Of a stretch of 64,000 nucleotides of DNA, positions 16,564-25,860 are shown piece after piece. Made by a program: the position numbers and the translations under genes. Under the pieces are notes generated by a model that did no database searches, had not been told where the DNA came from, and saw nothing but the letters and a program-made list of their open reading frames with translations. This DNA is from Rhodospirillaceae bacterium SYSU D60007. GTDB lineage: Bacteria; Pseudomonadota; Alphaproteobacteria; Reyranellales; Reyranellaceae. Location of the stretch: the NCBI GenBank assembly GCA_003574685.1, contig QOCQ01000023.1, positions 1 through 64,000 on the forward strand. Reading direction: 5' to 3'. How positions within the stretch are numbered: position 1 is the first letter of the stretch; every line of letters begins with the position of its first letter.

Positions 16564-18360
16564 CTACTCCGCGGCGCGGGCGAGAGGCTGCGGGTCGTGC
16601 CATTGCACCTTGGGCACTTCCTGCCAGCCGCGGGCGCGGCGCATGGCCTCGCGCCGTCGCGTCGTTGCGGACGCATCGACCGTCCAGCTTGCCGTATCGA
16701 TGACCACGCCGTAATCGGCCAGTGCCTTCGCGGGCGAGAGCAGCTCGTTGCGCACGTCGCGCAGCACCGCCGCGGGGTCGCGCTCCAGCGGATCGCCCCA
16801 GCCGCCGGCGCCGGCCAGCACATGGCGGAACACGTCGCCGCGCTTGATCGTCATGGTGAACTTGCCCGGCAGTGTGCGGTTCTCGCCGTCGGGGTTCAGG
16901 TAGTTCTCCGATGGCAGGCCGGGATTGCCGCCATAGAGGCCGAACGGCCGATGATCGCGGCGGTCGGAACGCACCTGCAACATCGCCTCCGACTCGAGGA
17001 ACCGGTAGTCGCGGCGGAACGGCACCCCGCCGCGGTACTTGCCGGCGCCGGCCTTGTCGGGGACGAACTCGTAGGCGAGGATCTGGATTGGCTGCTCCAC
17101 CTCGGTGACCTCGATCGAATGCGAGGCCATGTTGGCCATCATGTGGGAATTGCCGTCAAGCCCGTCCGCCCACGGCCGCGCGCCCCAGGCGCCGCAGGTG
17201 AAATCGACATAGATGAAAGGCGAACGGTCAGCGTAATACCCGCCGATGGTGATGCCCGTGTTGCCGCCGTCGCCGGCCGCCTTGACCCTGTCGGGCAGCA
17301 TCATGGCGAGCGCGCCGAACATGCAGTCGGTCATGCGGAAGCCGGTGAGCCCGCGCGCCGCGCAGGCCGCCGGCAGCACGCCATTGCCCACGGTGCCCGG
17401 CGGGCAGATCACCTCGATGGCACGGAACACACCCTCGTTGTTGGGAATGCCCGATGGCAACACCGAGCGCACGCCCGTATAGGAGGCCGCCTTGGTGAAG
17501 GAGAGCGTGTTGTTGATGGCGCCCTTCACCTGCGGATGCGTGCCCGTCCAGTCCACGACCATGTGGCCGCCGGTCTTGCGGATGGTGACGAACAGCCGGA
17601 TCGGCACGCCGTAATCGACGCCGTCATCGTCGATCCAGTCCTCGAAGCTCCATTCGCCGTCCGGCAGCCTTTCCAGCGCCGCGCGGGTCAGCCGTTCGGC
17701 ATAGTCCACCGTCTCGCGCATGAAGGCTGTGGTTTGCTCAGCGCCGTACTTCTTCACCAGTTCGGCGAACTGCGTTTCGGCGATGTGGCAGGCTGCGAGT
17801 TGTGCCCGCAGGTCGCCGAATACCCGCACCGGCAGGCGCACGTTCTTCTCGATGAAGGTCATCAGGGTCTTGTTGATCCGGCCTGCCTCGTAGAGTTTCA
17901 GCGGCGCGATCCGCAAACCCTCGGCGTAGATTTCGGTTGAGTCCGAGGCGTTGGAGCCGGCCACCCGGCCGCCGACATCGGTGTGGTGGCAGACCGTGCA
18001 GGCGAACGCGAGCCGCCTGCCCTCGTGGTACAGCGGCTTGAAGACGAAGATATCGGGCAGGTGCATGCCGCCGTCGAAGGGATCGTTCATGATGAACACG
18101 TCCCCCGGCGCCATGTCGTCGCGATAGTGGCGCATGATCGCCTCCATCGCGGTGGGCACGCTGCCCAGATGGCCGGGCAGGGTCAGGCCCTGCGCCACCA
18201 GCTTGCCGTCGGCATCGGCGAAGCCGGTCGAGAAATCCATGTTGTCCTTCAGCACGCCGGAATAGGTGGTGCGCACTACCGTCAGCGCCATTTCGTCGGC
18301 AATCGAGAAGATCGCGTTCTTGAACAGCTCGAAGGCGATGGGATCGTGCGTGGCGCTCAC
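16564..18360 (-). CDS. hyuB: Hydantoinase/5-oxoprolinase B subunit (HyuB-like), module 1
   Basis: A 598-residue HyuB-family subunit with the usual landmarks: DPIAFELFKNAIFSIADEMALTVVRTTYSG at the start, PGDVFIMNDPFDGGMHLPDI, VCHHTDVGGRVAGSNASDSTEIYAEGLRI, and the C-terminal GGWGDPLERDPAAVLRDVRNELLS. I use the GTG at 18360 because it follows AAGGGGAG at ideal spacing and homology starts there; the frame is open to 18417. It is the first gene of the leftward hyuB-hyuA operon and divergent from the aldo/keto reductase. Confidence 0.93.
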   Translation of the reverse strand: MSATHDPIAFELFKNAIFSIADEMALTVVRTTYSGVLKDNMDFSTGFADADGKLVAQGLTLPGHLGSVPTAMEAIMRHYRDDMAPGDVFIMNDPFDGGMHLPDIFVFKPLYHEGRRLAFACTVCHHTDVGGRVAGSNASDSTEIYAEGLRIAPLKLYEAGRINKTLMTFIEKNVRLPVRVFGDLRAQLAACHIAETQFAELVKKYGAEQTTAFMRETVDYAERLTRAALERLPDGEWSFEDWIDDDGVDYGVPIRLFVTIRKTGGHMVVDWTGTHPQVKGAINNTLSFTKAASYTGVRSVLPSGIPNNEGVFRAIEVICPPGTVGNGVLPAACAARGLTGFRMTDCMFGALAMMLPDRVKAAGDGGNTGITIGGYYADRSPFIYVDFTCGAWGARPWADGLDGNSHMMANMASHSIEVTEVEQPIQILAYEFVPDKAGAGKYRGGVPFRRDYRFLESEAMLQVRSDRRDHRPFGLYGGNPGLPSENYLNPDGENRTLPGKFTMTIKRGDVFRHVLAGAGGWGDPLERDPAAVLRDVRNELLSPAKALADYGVVIDTASWTVDASATTRRREAMRRARGWQEVPKVQWHDPQPLARAAE

Positions 18361-18547
18361 CGCGGGCTCCCCTTGTGGGCTCCGCGCAGTGTGGCGCCAG
18401 CGCATCGCCGCCGGCAAGGTACAAGCCCGCCTGCCCGGCCATGATCGGCGGGCATGACTTGCACCGGCTGAACGCTTGCTCGTTCGACTGGATCGCGATC
18501 CTGCTTCGTGTCACAGATTGAAGCATCCCTTTCACGGGAGGACATGC

Positions 18548-19579
18548 ATGCCGCCCCTGCCGCGCCGCCGTATCGGCCGCACGTCGCTCGAGGTCACCGA
18601 GCTCGGGCTCGGCGGCGCACCGATGGGCGGCTTCCGCGCGACCATACCCGACAGCGAGGCGGTGGCGCTGGTGAATGCCGCGTATGAAGCTGGCGTCCGG
18701 TTCTTCGATACCTCGCCGTTTTACGGCTATGGCCGCAGCGAACTGCGCATGGGGGCAGCCCTGCGCGAAAGGCCGCGGGACAGCTACGTACTCTCCACCA
18801 AGATCGGCCGCGTGATGCATGTGCTGCGGCCGGGCGAGGATCCGCCGGGCGACATGCGTCCCAACGGCTTGCCCGGCTTCGCGCCGGCATTCGACTATTC
18901 CTACGATGGTGTGATGCGATCGCTGGAGCAGTCACACCTGCGGCTGGGCATCGCGCGCATCGACGTGGTGCTGGTGCACGATGTCGATTTCTGGACGACC
19001 CGCGACCGTGCGGTACTCGACCAGCGCTTCGCGACCGTAATGGAGAGCGGCTTCCGCGCCCTCGACGAGTTGCGCCGCTGCGGCACGATCGGCGCCATTG
19101 GCGTCGGCATCAACGAATGGGACACCAGCCTGCGCTTTCTCCACGCCGGCGATTTCGACTGCATGCTGCTGGCCGGGCGCTACACGCTGCTGGAGCAGGG
19201 TGCGCTCGCCGCGTTCCTGCCCGAGTGCGTGAGACGCGGCACCTCGGTGATCCTCGGCGGTCCGTACAACTCGGGCATTCTCACCGGCAATGTGAAGCCG
19301 GGCGCGACCTACGACTACGCTGACGCGCCGGCGCATCTGATCGAACGCGCGCAGCGCATCGAGACGATCTGCCGCCGCCACGGCGTGCCGCTGGCCGCGG
19401 CGGCGCTGCAATTCCCGCTCGCCCACCCCGCTGTCTGTTCCGTGATCCCCGGCGCGCTGAGCGTCGCGGAGGTCGAGCAGAACGTGCAGCATATGCAGCG
19501 CAGCATCCCGCGCGAACTCTGGGCCGAGCTGGTCCACGAAGGCCTGCTCGACCCTGCCGCCCCGGTTCCAGCCGGCTGA
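18548..19579 (+). CDS. Aldo/keto reductase (D-threo-aldose 1-dehydrogenase/pyridoxal dehydrogenase type)
   Basis: A 343-residue NAD(P)-dependent aldo/keto reductase. Start ATG 18548 follows GGGAGG. The tetrad residues are visible: Asp in FFDTSPFYGYGRSE (with the Tyr), Lys in VLSTKIGR and His in DVVLVHDVD. A late segment (AAALQFPLAHPAVCSVIPGA) is typical of the L-fucose/D-threo-aldose 1-dehydrogenase and pyridoxal 4-dehydrogenase branch. It is divergent from hyuBA, so it may act on an aldehyde or aldose in the same route (inference). Confidence 0.9.
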   Translation: MPPLPRRRIGRTSLEVTELGLGGAPMGGFRATIPDSEAVALVNAAYEAGVRFFDTSPFYGYGRSELRMGAALRERPRDSYVLSTKIGRVMHVLRPGEDPPGDMRPNGLPGFAPAFDYSYDGVMRSLEQSHLRLGIARIDVVLVHDVDFWTTRDRAVLDQRFATVMESGFRALDELRRCGTIGAIGVGINEWDTSLRFLHAGDFDCMLLAGRYTLLEQGALAAFLPECVRRGTSVILGGPYNSGILTGNVKPGATYDYADAPAHLIERAQRIETICRRHGVPLAAAALQFPLAHPAVCSVIPGALSVAEVEQNVQHMQRSIPRELWAELVHEGLLDPAAPVPAG

Positions 19580-19590
19580 AGCGTTACGCC

Positions 19591-20553
19591 TCAGATCGTC
19601 TGGGCCTTGCGCAGGTCGCCCTGCAGGTCACCCAGCGTTTTCGCGAGCTTCCTGGCGTGCATCTGGAACGCGTTCATCCGCTCCATCAGCGTTTCATCCG
19701 AGGCGTCGGGCGACTGCAGCGCCTCGTTGAGACTGCCGTGCGCCCGGACCATCTCCTGGAACACGACATCAAGGCTGGTGTCCTTCATCAGGAAGGCATC
19801 GTAGGCTTCGGCCGCTGCGGCAACCTTGTCGAGGTTTTCCCGCGTGCTTCTCTTGCGGAACGCGGTACGGCGCGCGGCGACGGCCTTGGCCAGGTGCTCG
19901 CGCATTTCGTTGCCCACCTGCTCCATGACGCCCTTGTACTGCTCTGCCGCCTGCGCCAGCACAGGCTCGGCCTGTGCGACAACCGCCTTGAGCCCACGAT
20001 GCTTGGCCCAGCCCAGCGTGGTGAAGGCTGATCGCGAGTAGCCGGGCCCTTGGCTGGGGCCAGCACCCGGCACCAGTGCAGCAAGACTTGCCACCGACTC
20101 CTGGGCCTCTCGGACGTTCGCGTCGACGTTCTCGACTGCCTTTGACATTGCGATGGCCTTCAGGTCTTCGGCGTAGGCCGAGATTCCGGACATGAACTTC
20201 ACGAGTCCGGACGGTACCGCAGAAACCGCGGGCGGTGGCGGTTCTTCAGAACCGCCGTTGCCCTGATAGAGCGGCGCCGGATCACCCTGGGGCTGATAGA
20301 CGACCAGCCGGCAGCGCGTGGAGCTGGGACCGCAGTCGCCCGCCAGTGACCGCACGCGATACGGGGCCGCCAGCGCGGTGTTGCGGGTCTGGTCTTCGCG
20401 CACATCGGCCGCCGTCCTCGCGAAGCTGGCGATGGCAGTCTCGACGTCCGATGTCGCCGTAGCAAAGGTTCCCACCGGCTTTTCATACTGGGGTGCAGCG
20501 CAACCGGCAGTGGCAGAGATGACGCAGAGAATCGACGCCATCCGAATCGTCAT
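19591..20553 (-). CDS. Putative lipoprotein of unknown function
   Basis: A 320-residue exported protein. The signal peptide ends in a lipobox-like ATAGC (Cys about residue 18), so it is probably membrane-anchored. The mature protein is mostly predicted helix: long Ala/Glu/Lys-rich stretches (about 180-320) resemble a helical bundle or coiled coil. A short Pro/Gly-rich loop (GNGGSEEPPPPAVSAVPSG) lies near residue 105. The start at 20553 follows GGAGG. I do not recognise the family. It lies downstream of the kinase-TPR gene on the same strand, 219 nt away, and may belong to the same envelope-sensing unit. Confidence 0.75.
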   Translation of the reverse strand: MTIRMASILCVISATAGCAAPQYEKPVGTFATATSDVETAIASFARTAADVREDQTRNTALAAPYRVRSLAGDCGPSSTRCRLVVYQPQGDPAPLYQGNGGSEEPPPPAVSAVPSGLVKFMSGISAYAEDLKAIAMSKAVENVDANVREAQESVASLAALVPGAGPSQGPGYSRSAFTTLGWAKHRGLKAVVAQAEPVLAQAAEQYKGVMEQVGNEMREHLAKAVAARRTAFRKRSTRENLDKVAAAAEAYDAFLMKDTSLDVVFQEMVRAHGSLNEALQSPDASDETLMERMNAFQMHARKLAKTLGDLQGDLRKAQTI

Positions 20554-20772
20554 GGAACAATCCTCCAGCAAGTTGTTCAGATCCGGTCATGCGCTGGAAA
20601 CGGCAGGACTCTGCGCGCTCTGGCAGCACTCTTCGTCCCATCGACCTTCGCGGACAGCGAGATGGAGTCCGCAGCGCAGCGGCTCTCTTTCATCTGACAA
20701 TCGGCCTGACGGGAGTCAACCGTCGAACGGTTTCACCTGAAATGTTTCATGCAACTGCATTGCGACATGAAA

Positions 20773-23058
20773 CTACGGCTGGATACCGTATCGCTTCATC
20801 CTGCTCGCGATGGCGCGGTCGATCGCCGTCGCCGCATTGATGTCGGCCCTGCCGCCTGCCCTGTCGCCCTTGCGCAGGCGCGCAACGCCGCGGCTGAAGA
20901 GCGATACGGCTCTCTTGCCGTCGATGGCCAGTGCTCCATCATAATCGGCGATCGCCTCGTCGAGATGGCCGAGCTTCAACTGCACGAAACCGCGGCTGTC
21001 CAGCACGTTGGCATCGTTGGGGCGCAGGCGCAGGGATTCCGTGCAGTCCGCCAGCGCCTGTTCGAGCTGGCCGAGCAGGGCGCGTGCCGAGCAGAGTCCA
21101 TGCCAGGTGATGGCGTTTTTCGGATCCAGCCGGACGGCCTCGGCAAAGTCCTCGATCGCGCGGTCGTACCGGCCCTGGCTGTAGTGAACGTCGCCCCGGC
21201 TCTTGAACGCGATGGCCAGGTCCGGCGCGATCCGGATGGCTTCGTTGAAATCCTGGATGGCGCGCTCGACGTCACCCTTGCTGACATGGACGTCGCCGCG
21301 ATTCTTCAGGGCGATGGCAAATGCCGGATCGATCCTGACGGCCTGATCGTAATCCTCGATGGCGAGATCGTACTGGCCTCTGGCCCTGTAGAGATTGCCG
21401 CGGTTGTTGAACGCGGCAGCAAAATCCGGCTTCAGCCGGATCGCCTCGCTGTAGTCCTGCAGGGCGTGATCGTCGTCACCCTTGCGGCTGTGGGCAACCG
21501 CGCGATTGTAAAACGCCTCGGCGTAGTCCGGCTTGAGCCGGATCGCCGCCGTATAGTCTTCGATCGCGCTGCCGGTCTTCCCCTTGCCGTAATGGGCGAC
21601 GCCACGGGCGTTGAGGGCTTCGGCGAAGTCTGGCCGCAGGGCGATCGCCTGCGTGAAATCGGCAATGGCGCGGTCATGTGCACCTCGGGCGTTATAGGCT
21701 TCACCGCGCCCGAGCCAGGCCTCCGGCAGGTCCGGCTTGAGTTCGATCGCCTGGGTGAACGCCCGGACCGCCTGCTCGTGCTCGCCCTTGCGGGCATGCG
21801 CGGTGGCGCGCTCGAGGTGCTCTTCGGCCGAGTCCTGCTGCTTCGCGGATTGTTGCGCTGTGGCCTCTTCCGCCCGGCGCCGTGCTTCGAGTTCTGCCTG
21901 TGTCGGCTCCTGTGCCGCAACAAGGGCTGCCGATTCCTGTACGTCTGGTTGGCTGGTCTGCTGCCAGACAAAGAAACCGCCGCCCAGCACGAAGGCGGCA
22001 AGCCCTCCCGCGGCCACCCAGGGTAGCGACACAGGGCGTGCCCTTTGCCTTGCGCCAGCCTTCGCTACAGCGGCCGCCGCCACGACGGTGGTGGCAAGCG
22101 AACGGGCCGGCGCCGAACGGCGGGACACAACACGCCGCCACTCCGCCACCGACTGCGGCCGGTCGGCTGCCTTCACCTTCAGGGCCGCATCGATCGCTGC
22201 CAGCACGGCCGCATCATGGCGACCCTTGCCGGCCACCGTGGCCCGTACCAGCGTATCCTCGATCATGCGGTCGCTGGCTACCGGCGGCTGCTTGCCCGTG
22301 ACGCAATGATAGAGGGTCGCACCCAGTGCATAGATGTCCGTCCACGGCCCCAGGCGTGCGGAGGTGAACTGCTCGAACGCGGCGTAACCCGGTGTGTAGA
22401 GCGCCGTCATGGCGCGGGTGCGATCCTGCAAGGCAGCGCGCGAGGCACCGAAATCGATCAATGTTGGGCGGCCGGCGCGGTCGAGAATGATGTTGGCCGG
22501 CTTGATGTCGCGATGCAGGAAGCCGGCATCGTGTACATGCTCCAGACCATCCTGCAGCGCGCGCAGGAGCTGTTCGACGGCCGCCGGCGGCAATTGCCGC
22601 TCGCGCTTCAGGCGTGCCTCGAGCGTCTCGCCGCTCACCAGCTCCATGACCGTATAGGCGGTGCCGTAGATCTCGAGGAAGTCGTAGACGTTGACCACGC
22701 CCGCCGCCTTCTCGAGCTGGGCCAGCGTTCTTGCCTCGTCGAGAAAGCGCTCGCGGCCCCAGCGGAAGTCTTCGGCAAGCTGCGTCGAGCGCGGCAGGAC
22801 AGACCGGTCGCTCTGCCGCGTGGCAAAGTACACCGGCATGTATTCCTTGATCGCGACCTCGCGGCCAAGCTGGCTGTCATACGCGCGGTAGGTGATGCCG
22901 AAAGCACCCTGCCCCAGCACGGAAGCGATCTGGTATTTGCCGATGCAGGTACCCGAAGCCAGCGGCGCAAGGCCGTTTGCCGGCTCACTTTCTGCGATCA
23001 CCGTGCGCCGCTGCGACTCCGAAGATTGCACATCCCGTATCACGCCCCGCGTCTCCAT
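20773..23058 (-). CDS. Ser/Thr protein kinase with membrane anchor and C-terminal TPR array
   Basis: A 761-residue Hanks-type kinase. Residues about 42-310 form the catalytic domain: glycine loop LGQGAFGITYRAYD, VAIK (Lys71), HRDIKPANIILD (Asp184) and IDFG (Asp202). All catalytic residues are present. A single membrane helix (about 345-366, AAGGLAAFVLGGGFFVW) follows, then an Ala/Glu-rich linker. About ten TPR units fill residues 405-755 and repeat the pattern RGVAHYGKGKTGSAIEDYTAAIRLKPDYAEAF; they are probably periplasmic and act as a protein-interaction sensor. The downstream lipoprotein is a plausible partner (inference). Confidence 0.93.
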   Translation of the reverse strand: METRGVIRDVQSSESQRRTVIAESEPANGLAPLASGTCIGKYQIASVLGQGAFGITYRAYDSQLGREVAIKEYMPVYFATRQSDRSVLPRSTQLAEDFRWGRERFLDEARTLAQLEKAAGVVNVYDFLEIYGTAYTVMELVSGETLEARLKRERQLPPAAVEQLLRALQDGLEHVHDAGFLHRDIKPANIILDRAGRPTLIDFGASRAALQDRTRAMTALYTPGYAAFEQFTSARLGPWTDIYALGATLYHCVTGKQPPVASDRMIEDTLVRATVAGKGRHDAAVLAAIDAALKVKAADRPQSVAEWRRVVSRRSAPARSLATTVVAAAAVAKAGARQRARPVSLPWVAAGGLAAFVLGGGFFVWQQTSQPDVQESAALVAAQEPTQAELEARRRAEEATAQQSAKQQDSAEEHLERATAHARKGEHEQAVRAFTQAIELKPDLPEAWLGRGEAYNARGAHDRAIADFTQAIALRPDFAEALNARGVAHYGKGKTGSAIEDYTAAIRLKPDYAEAFYNRAVAHSRKGDDDHALQDYSEAIRLKPDFAAAFNNRGNLYRARGQYDLAIEDYDQAVRIDPAFAIALKNRGDVHVSKGDVERAIQDFNEAIRIAPDLAIAFKSRGDVHYSQGRYDRAIEDFAEAVRLDPKNAITWHGLCSARALLGQLEQALADCTESLRLRPNDANVLDSRGFVQLKLGHLDEAIADYDGALAIDGKRAVSLFSRGVARLRKGDRAGGRADINAATAIDRAIASRMKRYGIQP

Positions 23059-23206
23059 CCGTGGTGACCGGCTTGTCGTGGGGTCAGTCGTGGCGAAAAT
23101 CTATGTCGATCAACACGCCAACTCCACGCGCGCTCCGTCGCGGGTTTCAGATGTAACCCGATTGGCCGGCACGTGATAATCGCAGCGGAACGCAACCAGA
23201 CATTTC

Positions 23207-23273
23207 TGTCATCCCGAGCGAAGCGAGGGATCTTTCAACGACGGAAAGATCCCTCGCTTCGCTCGGGATGACA
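23207..23273. repeat. Perfect 30-bp inverted repeat (dispersed-repeat type hairpin)
   Basis: The 30-nt arm 23207-23236 (starting TGTCATCCCGAGCGAAGCGA) is exactly complementary to 23244-23273, with a 7-nt loop (AACGACG). This sequence type recurs in many unrelated bacterial genomes as an intergenic repeat. It lies 13 nt downstream of the leftward aldolase gene's stop, so it can also serve as that gene's terminator. Confidence 0.9.
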
Positions 23274-23286
23274 CGTGGGGAACGGG

Positions 23287-24069
23287 CTATGCGGCGGCGA
23301 TTTCGCCGGCGGCCTTGCGCGTGGCCTGCACCGCCTCGCGCGCGGCCTTGGCCATCAGTCCGCTGTCGTTGGCGATGGTGACGAAGCGGAAGCCCTTCTC
23401 GATCATGCGCGCGGCATAGGCCGGCGTGCCGTTGTGCAGGCCGGCGAACAGGCCGCGCTTCTTCGTGGCCGCCAGCAGCTTGTCGTAGATGGCCAGCACC
23501 TGCGGCTCCTCGCGGTCGAGCATCGGCTTCAGCCCCAGCGACAGGCCAAGATCGCTCGGACCGATATAGATGCCGCTGATGCCGGGTACATCCAGGATGG
23601 CATCGATATTGTCGATCGCTTCCTGGGTTTCGATCATCGGGATCACCAGCACCTCATCATTGGCGGTGGCCTGGTAAGGCGTCGCCTCGCCATAGGCGCC
23701 GGCGCGGATGGGGCCGTTGCTGCGCTTGCCCTTGGGCGGGTACAGGCAATAGGAAACCAGCGCCTTCGCCTCGGCAGGCGTATTGATCATCGGGCAGATC
23801 ACGCCCCAGGCGCCGCCGTCGAGCACGCGCCCGACAATGCCCGGCTCGTTCCACGGCACGCGCACCAGCGGCGTTACCGGATGGCGGTCCATCGCCTGGA
23901 AGCAATGCACCATCGACAGGTAGTCCTGCACGCCATGCTGCATGTCGACCGTGACGCTGTCCCAGCCGCACTGCGCCATGGTCTCGGCGGAAAAGCCGTT
24001 GGGGATCGCCAGCCAGCCATTGACGCAGGCCTTGCCGGCCTGCAGCCGCCGCTTGAGCATGTTGGGCAT
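23287..24069 (-). CDS. HpcH/HpaI aldolase/citrate lyase family protein
   Basis: A 260-residue class II (metal-dependent) aldolase of the HpaI/RhmA type. Conserved segments are GWDSVTVDMQHG, PLVRVPWNEPG, GAWGVICPMINTPAEAKALV, the metal-binding VIPMIETQEAI and GIYIGPSDLGLSLG. It would cleave or form a 2-keto-3-deoxy acid or 4-hydroxy-2-oxo acid, releasing pyruvate. Start ATG 24069 follows AAGGCGG; an upstream extension of the frame is not family-like. It is monocistronic, with a strong hairpin after its stop. Confidence 0.92.
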   Translation of the reverse strand: MPNMLKRRLQAGKACVNGWLAIPNGFSAETMAQCGWDSVTVDMQHGVQDYLSMVHCFQAMDRHPVTPLVRVPWNEPGIVGRVLDGGAWGVICPMINTPAEAKALVSYCLYPPKGKRSNGPIRAGAYGEATPYQATANDEVLVIPMIETQEAIDNIDAILDVPGISGIYIGPSDLGLSLGLKPMLDREEPQVLAIYDKLLAATKKRGLFAGLHNGTPAYAARMIEKGFRFVTIANDSGLMAKAAREAVQATRKAAGEIAAA

Positions 24070-24280
24070 CGTGATTTCCGCCTTATGAATGCAGGGACGA
24101 CGGATCATAGACGCACGCGAAAACGGCGCAATGCGCCAGGCGTCCACACATCTGCATGGATGCCTTGTGCCGCGCTGTGCCGGTCCGGACGGCAGCTTCG
24201 CGTGGCTCGCATCGTGCGTTAGACTGGCCCCGACGAGAGCAGGCCGGCCGGGCGTTTGCCCGGATGGCCAGGAGTCTCCG

Positions 24281-24586
24281 ATGAGTGAGATCGTCACCAG
24301 CCCGCGCACGAAAGCCAAGGCGAAGACGGAGAAGCCGCGCCTCTACAAAGTCATCCTGCTGAACGACGACTACACGCCGCGCGAGTTCGTGGTGAAGGTC
24401 CTGATGGCGGTGTTCCACATGTCCGAGGACGAGGCGTATCGCGTCATGATGGCCGCGCATCAGCTCGGCGCCTGCGTGGTGGCGGTGTTCACCCGCGACG
24501 TGGCCGAAACCAAGGCCACGGAGGCCACCGAGGAGGGCCGCCGCAAGGGCTACCCGCTGATGTTCACCACCGAGCCGGAACAGTAG
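24281..24586 (+). CDS. clpS: ATP-dependent Clp protease adaptor ClpS
   Basis: A 101-residue adaptor that hands N-degron substrates to ClpA. The core is complete: LYKVILLNDDYTPREFVVKVL, AYRVMMAAHQLGACVVAVFTRDVAETK. The NDDYTP pocket is the N-terminal-residue-binding site. A basic N-terminal extension (RTKAKAKTEKPR) corresponds to the mobile tail that engages ClpA. ATG 24281 follows AGGAG. clpA is not the next gene; tRNA-Ser is, so this is either a second alphaproteobacterial ClpS or a ClpS separated from clpA. Confidence 0.93.
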   Translation: MSEIVTSPRTKAKAKTEKPRLYKVILLNDDYTPREFVVKVLMAVFHMSEDEAYRVMMAAHQLGACVVAVFTRDVAETKATEATEEGRRKGYPLMFTTEPEQ

Positions 24587-24664
24587 CGCCGGGCCGCCGA
24601 TTCCAGCCATTGGCAACGGCCCGGCCGGGGTATATTACCTGCCTCGCCGTGGGGAGCGGCGATC

Positions 24665-24754
<90 letters not shown>

Positions 24755-24820
24755 TTCCGGGGCAACCAATGTTTTAGTCAGTGTTCGGAACGTCCTGCTA
24801 CCCAGGCAAGGGAGGCTGCG

Positions 24821-25255
24821 ATGCATGAGATCGACCGGCGATCCACTCTGATGTTTGGCTTCGCGACAGCAGGAGCCGCTCTTCTTACTGAAGGAGCAGC
24901 GGCCCAACCGTACAGGCCCGATGAGGGCAGGGAAATCGCGCCCGGCGCCAGGGTCGTGAACGTGAGCGAGCGTGCTTCGATGCCCGGCCGTGAGAACGTG
25001 CTTCCCGCTTACAAGCGCATTGTCGTCCGCGACATCGTGTACCAGCCTGGCGTAACTCATAAGAGCAACAGCATGATGAATGACATGGTCTGCCAATGCA
25101 TTGATGGAGAGATGCGGATCGACCATCGAGTAGGCGATGCCTTCACCGTCAAAAAGGGCGATGTCTGGACCTGTGTCAAAGACCAGCCAGAGGATGTCGT
25201 GAATACCGGCAGCGGCGCCGCAATCATGCGAGTCATCAACTTGCTGCCCACGTAA
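24821..25255 (+). CDS. Exported cupin-domain protein
   Basis: A 144-residue protein. Its N-terminus (DRRSTLMFGFATAGAALLTEGAAAQ) looks like a Tat-type signal with twin arginine, followed by a signal-peptidase site near AAAQ. The rest is a small single-domain cupin: VYQPGVTHKSNSMMNDMVCQCIDGEMRI, then GDAFTVKKGDVWTCVKDQPEDVVNTG. A His near the first cupin motif could bind a metal. It follows GGGAGG and sits between tRNA-Ser and a pseudogene. The substrate is unknown; such proteins are often dioxygenase-like or sugar-binding. Confidence 0.75.
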   Translation: MHEIDRRSTLMFGFATAGAALLTEGAAAQPYRPDEGREIAPGARVVNVSERASMPGRENVLPAYKRIVVRDIVYQPGVTHKSNSMMNDMVCQCIDGEMRIDHRVGDAFTVKKGDVWTCVKDQPEDVVNTGSGAAIMRVINLLPT

Positions 25256-25271
25256 GGCCGCGGGCTTTTGC

Positions 25272-25779
25272 TTATTGCCACCTTCGTTTGGCGAAGCCCA
25301 TCGAAATAGCTCTGCCACATCTCGGGTGCAGAGTAGGGATAGCGGCGGACAAAGCCGCCAACTGTGAAGGCTGGATTGAGCACCATGAGGTGCTCCGCCG
25401 CCTGCCTGGCCACGATGGCCTGTCCGAGCTGTGCCGCTGCTGCGAGGCTGCGCCATCCCGGGAGGTAGTTCGGATTGTGTCGAACGGCTCGCTTTGCCGC
25501 CGCAAGAGCCTCCCCCAGATCGCCGCGCAGGTGGTGCGCCTCCGCTTGCGCCGCGAAGACGATGAAACTGCGTAAATCGCGCGGGCTGAGTCGGAGGGCA
25601 CGATCAAGCTGCTCCAGAGCCCGGTCAACCTGTCCGGCGCGCAATCGAACGATGCCGCTAGCCCACAAGGCATGGGTATGGTTGGTGTTCACGGTGGTCG
25701 CCTCGTCGAGATAGGCGAGCCCCTCGCATGATTCCCGGTAGGGCCATGGCGTAGGCATGGTGCCCACGATTGTCGGCAT
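25272..25779 (-). pseudogene. C-terminal remnant of a TPR-type adenylate/guanylate cyclase or winged-helix TPR protein
   Basis: Only the last ~170 residues of a large regulator remain. The frame ALWASGIVRLRAGQVDRALEQLDRALRLSPRD, LPGWRSLAAAAQLG and FVRRYPYSAPEMWQSYFDGLRQ is the typical C-terminal TPR region of rhizobial class III cyclases or winged-helix-TPR regulators. No cyclase or DNA-binding domain lies upstream, so the gene is truncated on its 5' side near 25779, and the end is abnormal. It is probably non-functional. Confidence 0.65.
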
Positions 25780-25860
25780 GGCCCGCCCAGTTTACGGCGG
25801 CGCCGGGACGAAAGGCGCCGCGCACTGGCTAGCCCCAACCACAAGCGGCACGAAGCCGCC

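Noticed and set aside
14693-16714. Rightward 673-codon open frame opposite hyuA
   Set aside because: Antisense shadow of the hydantoinase A gene with no recognisable motif.
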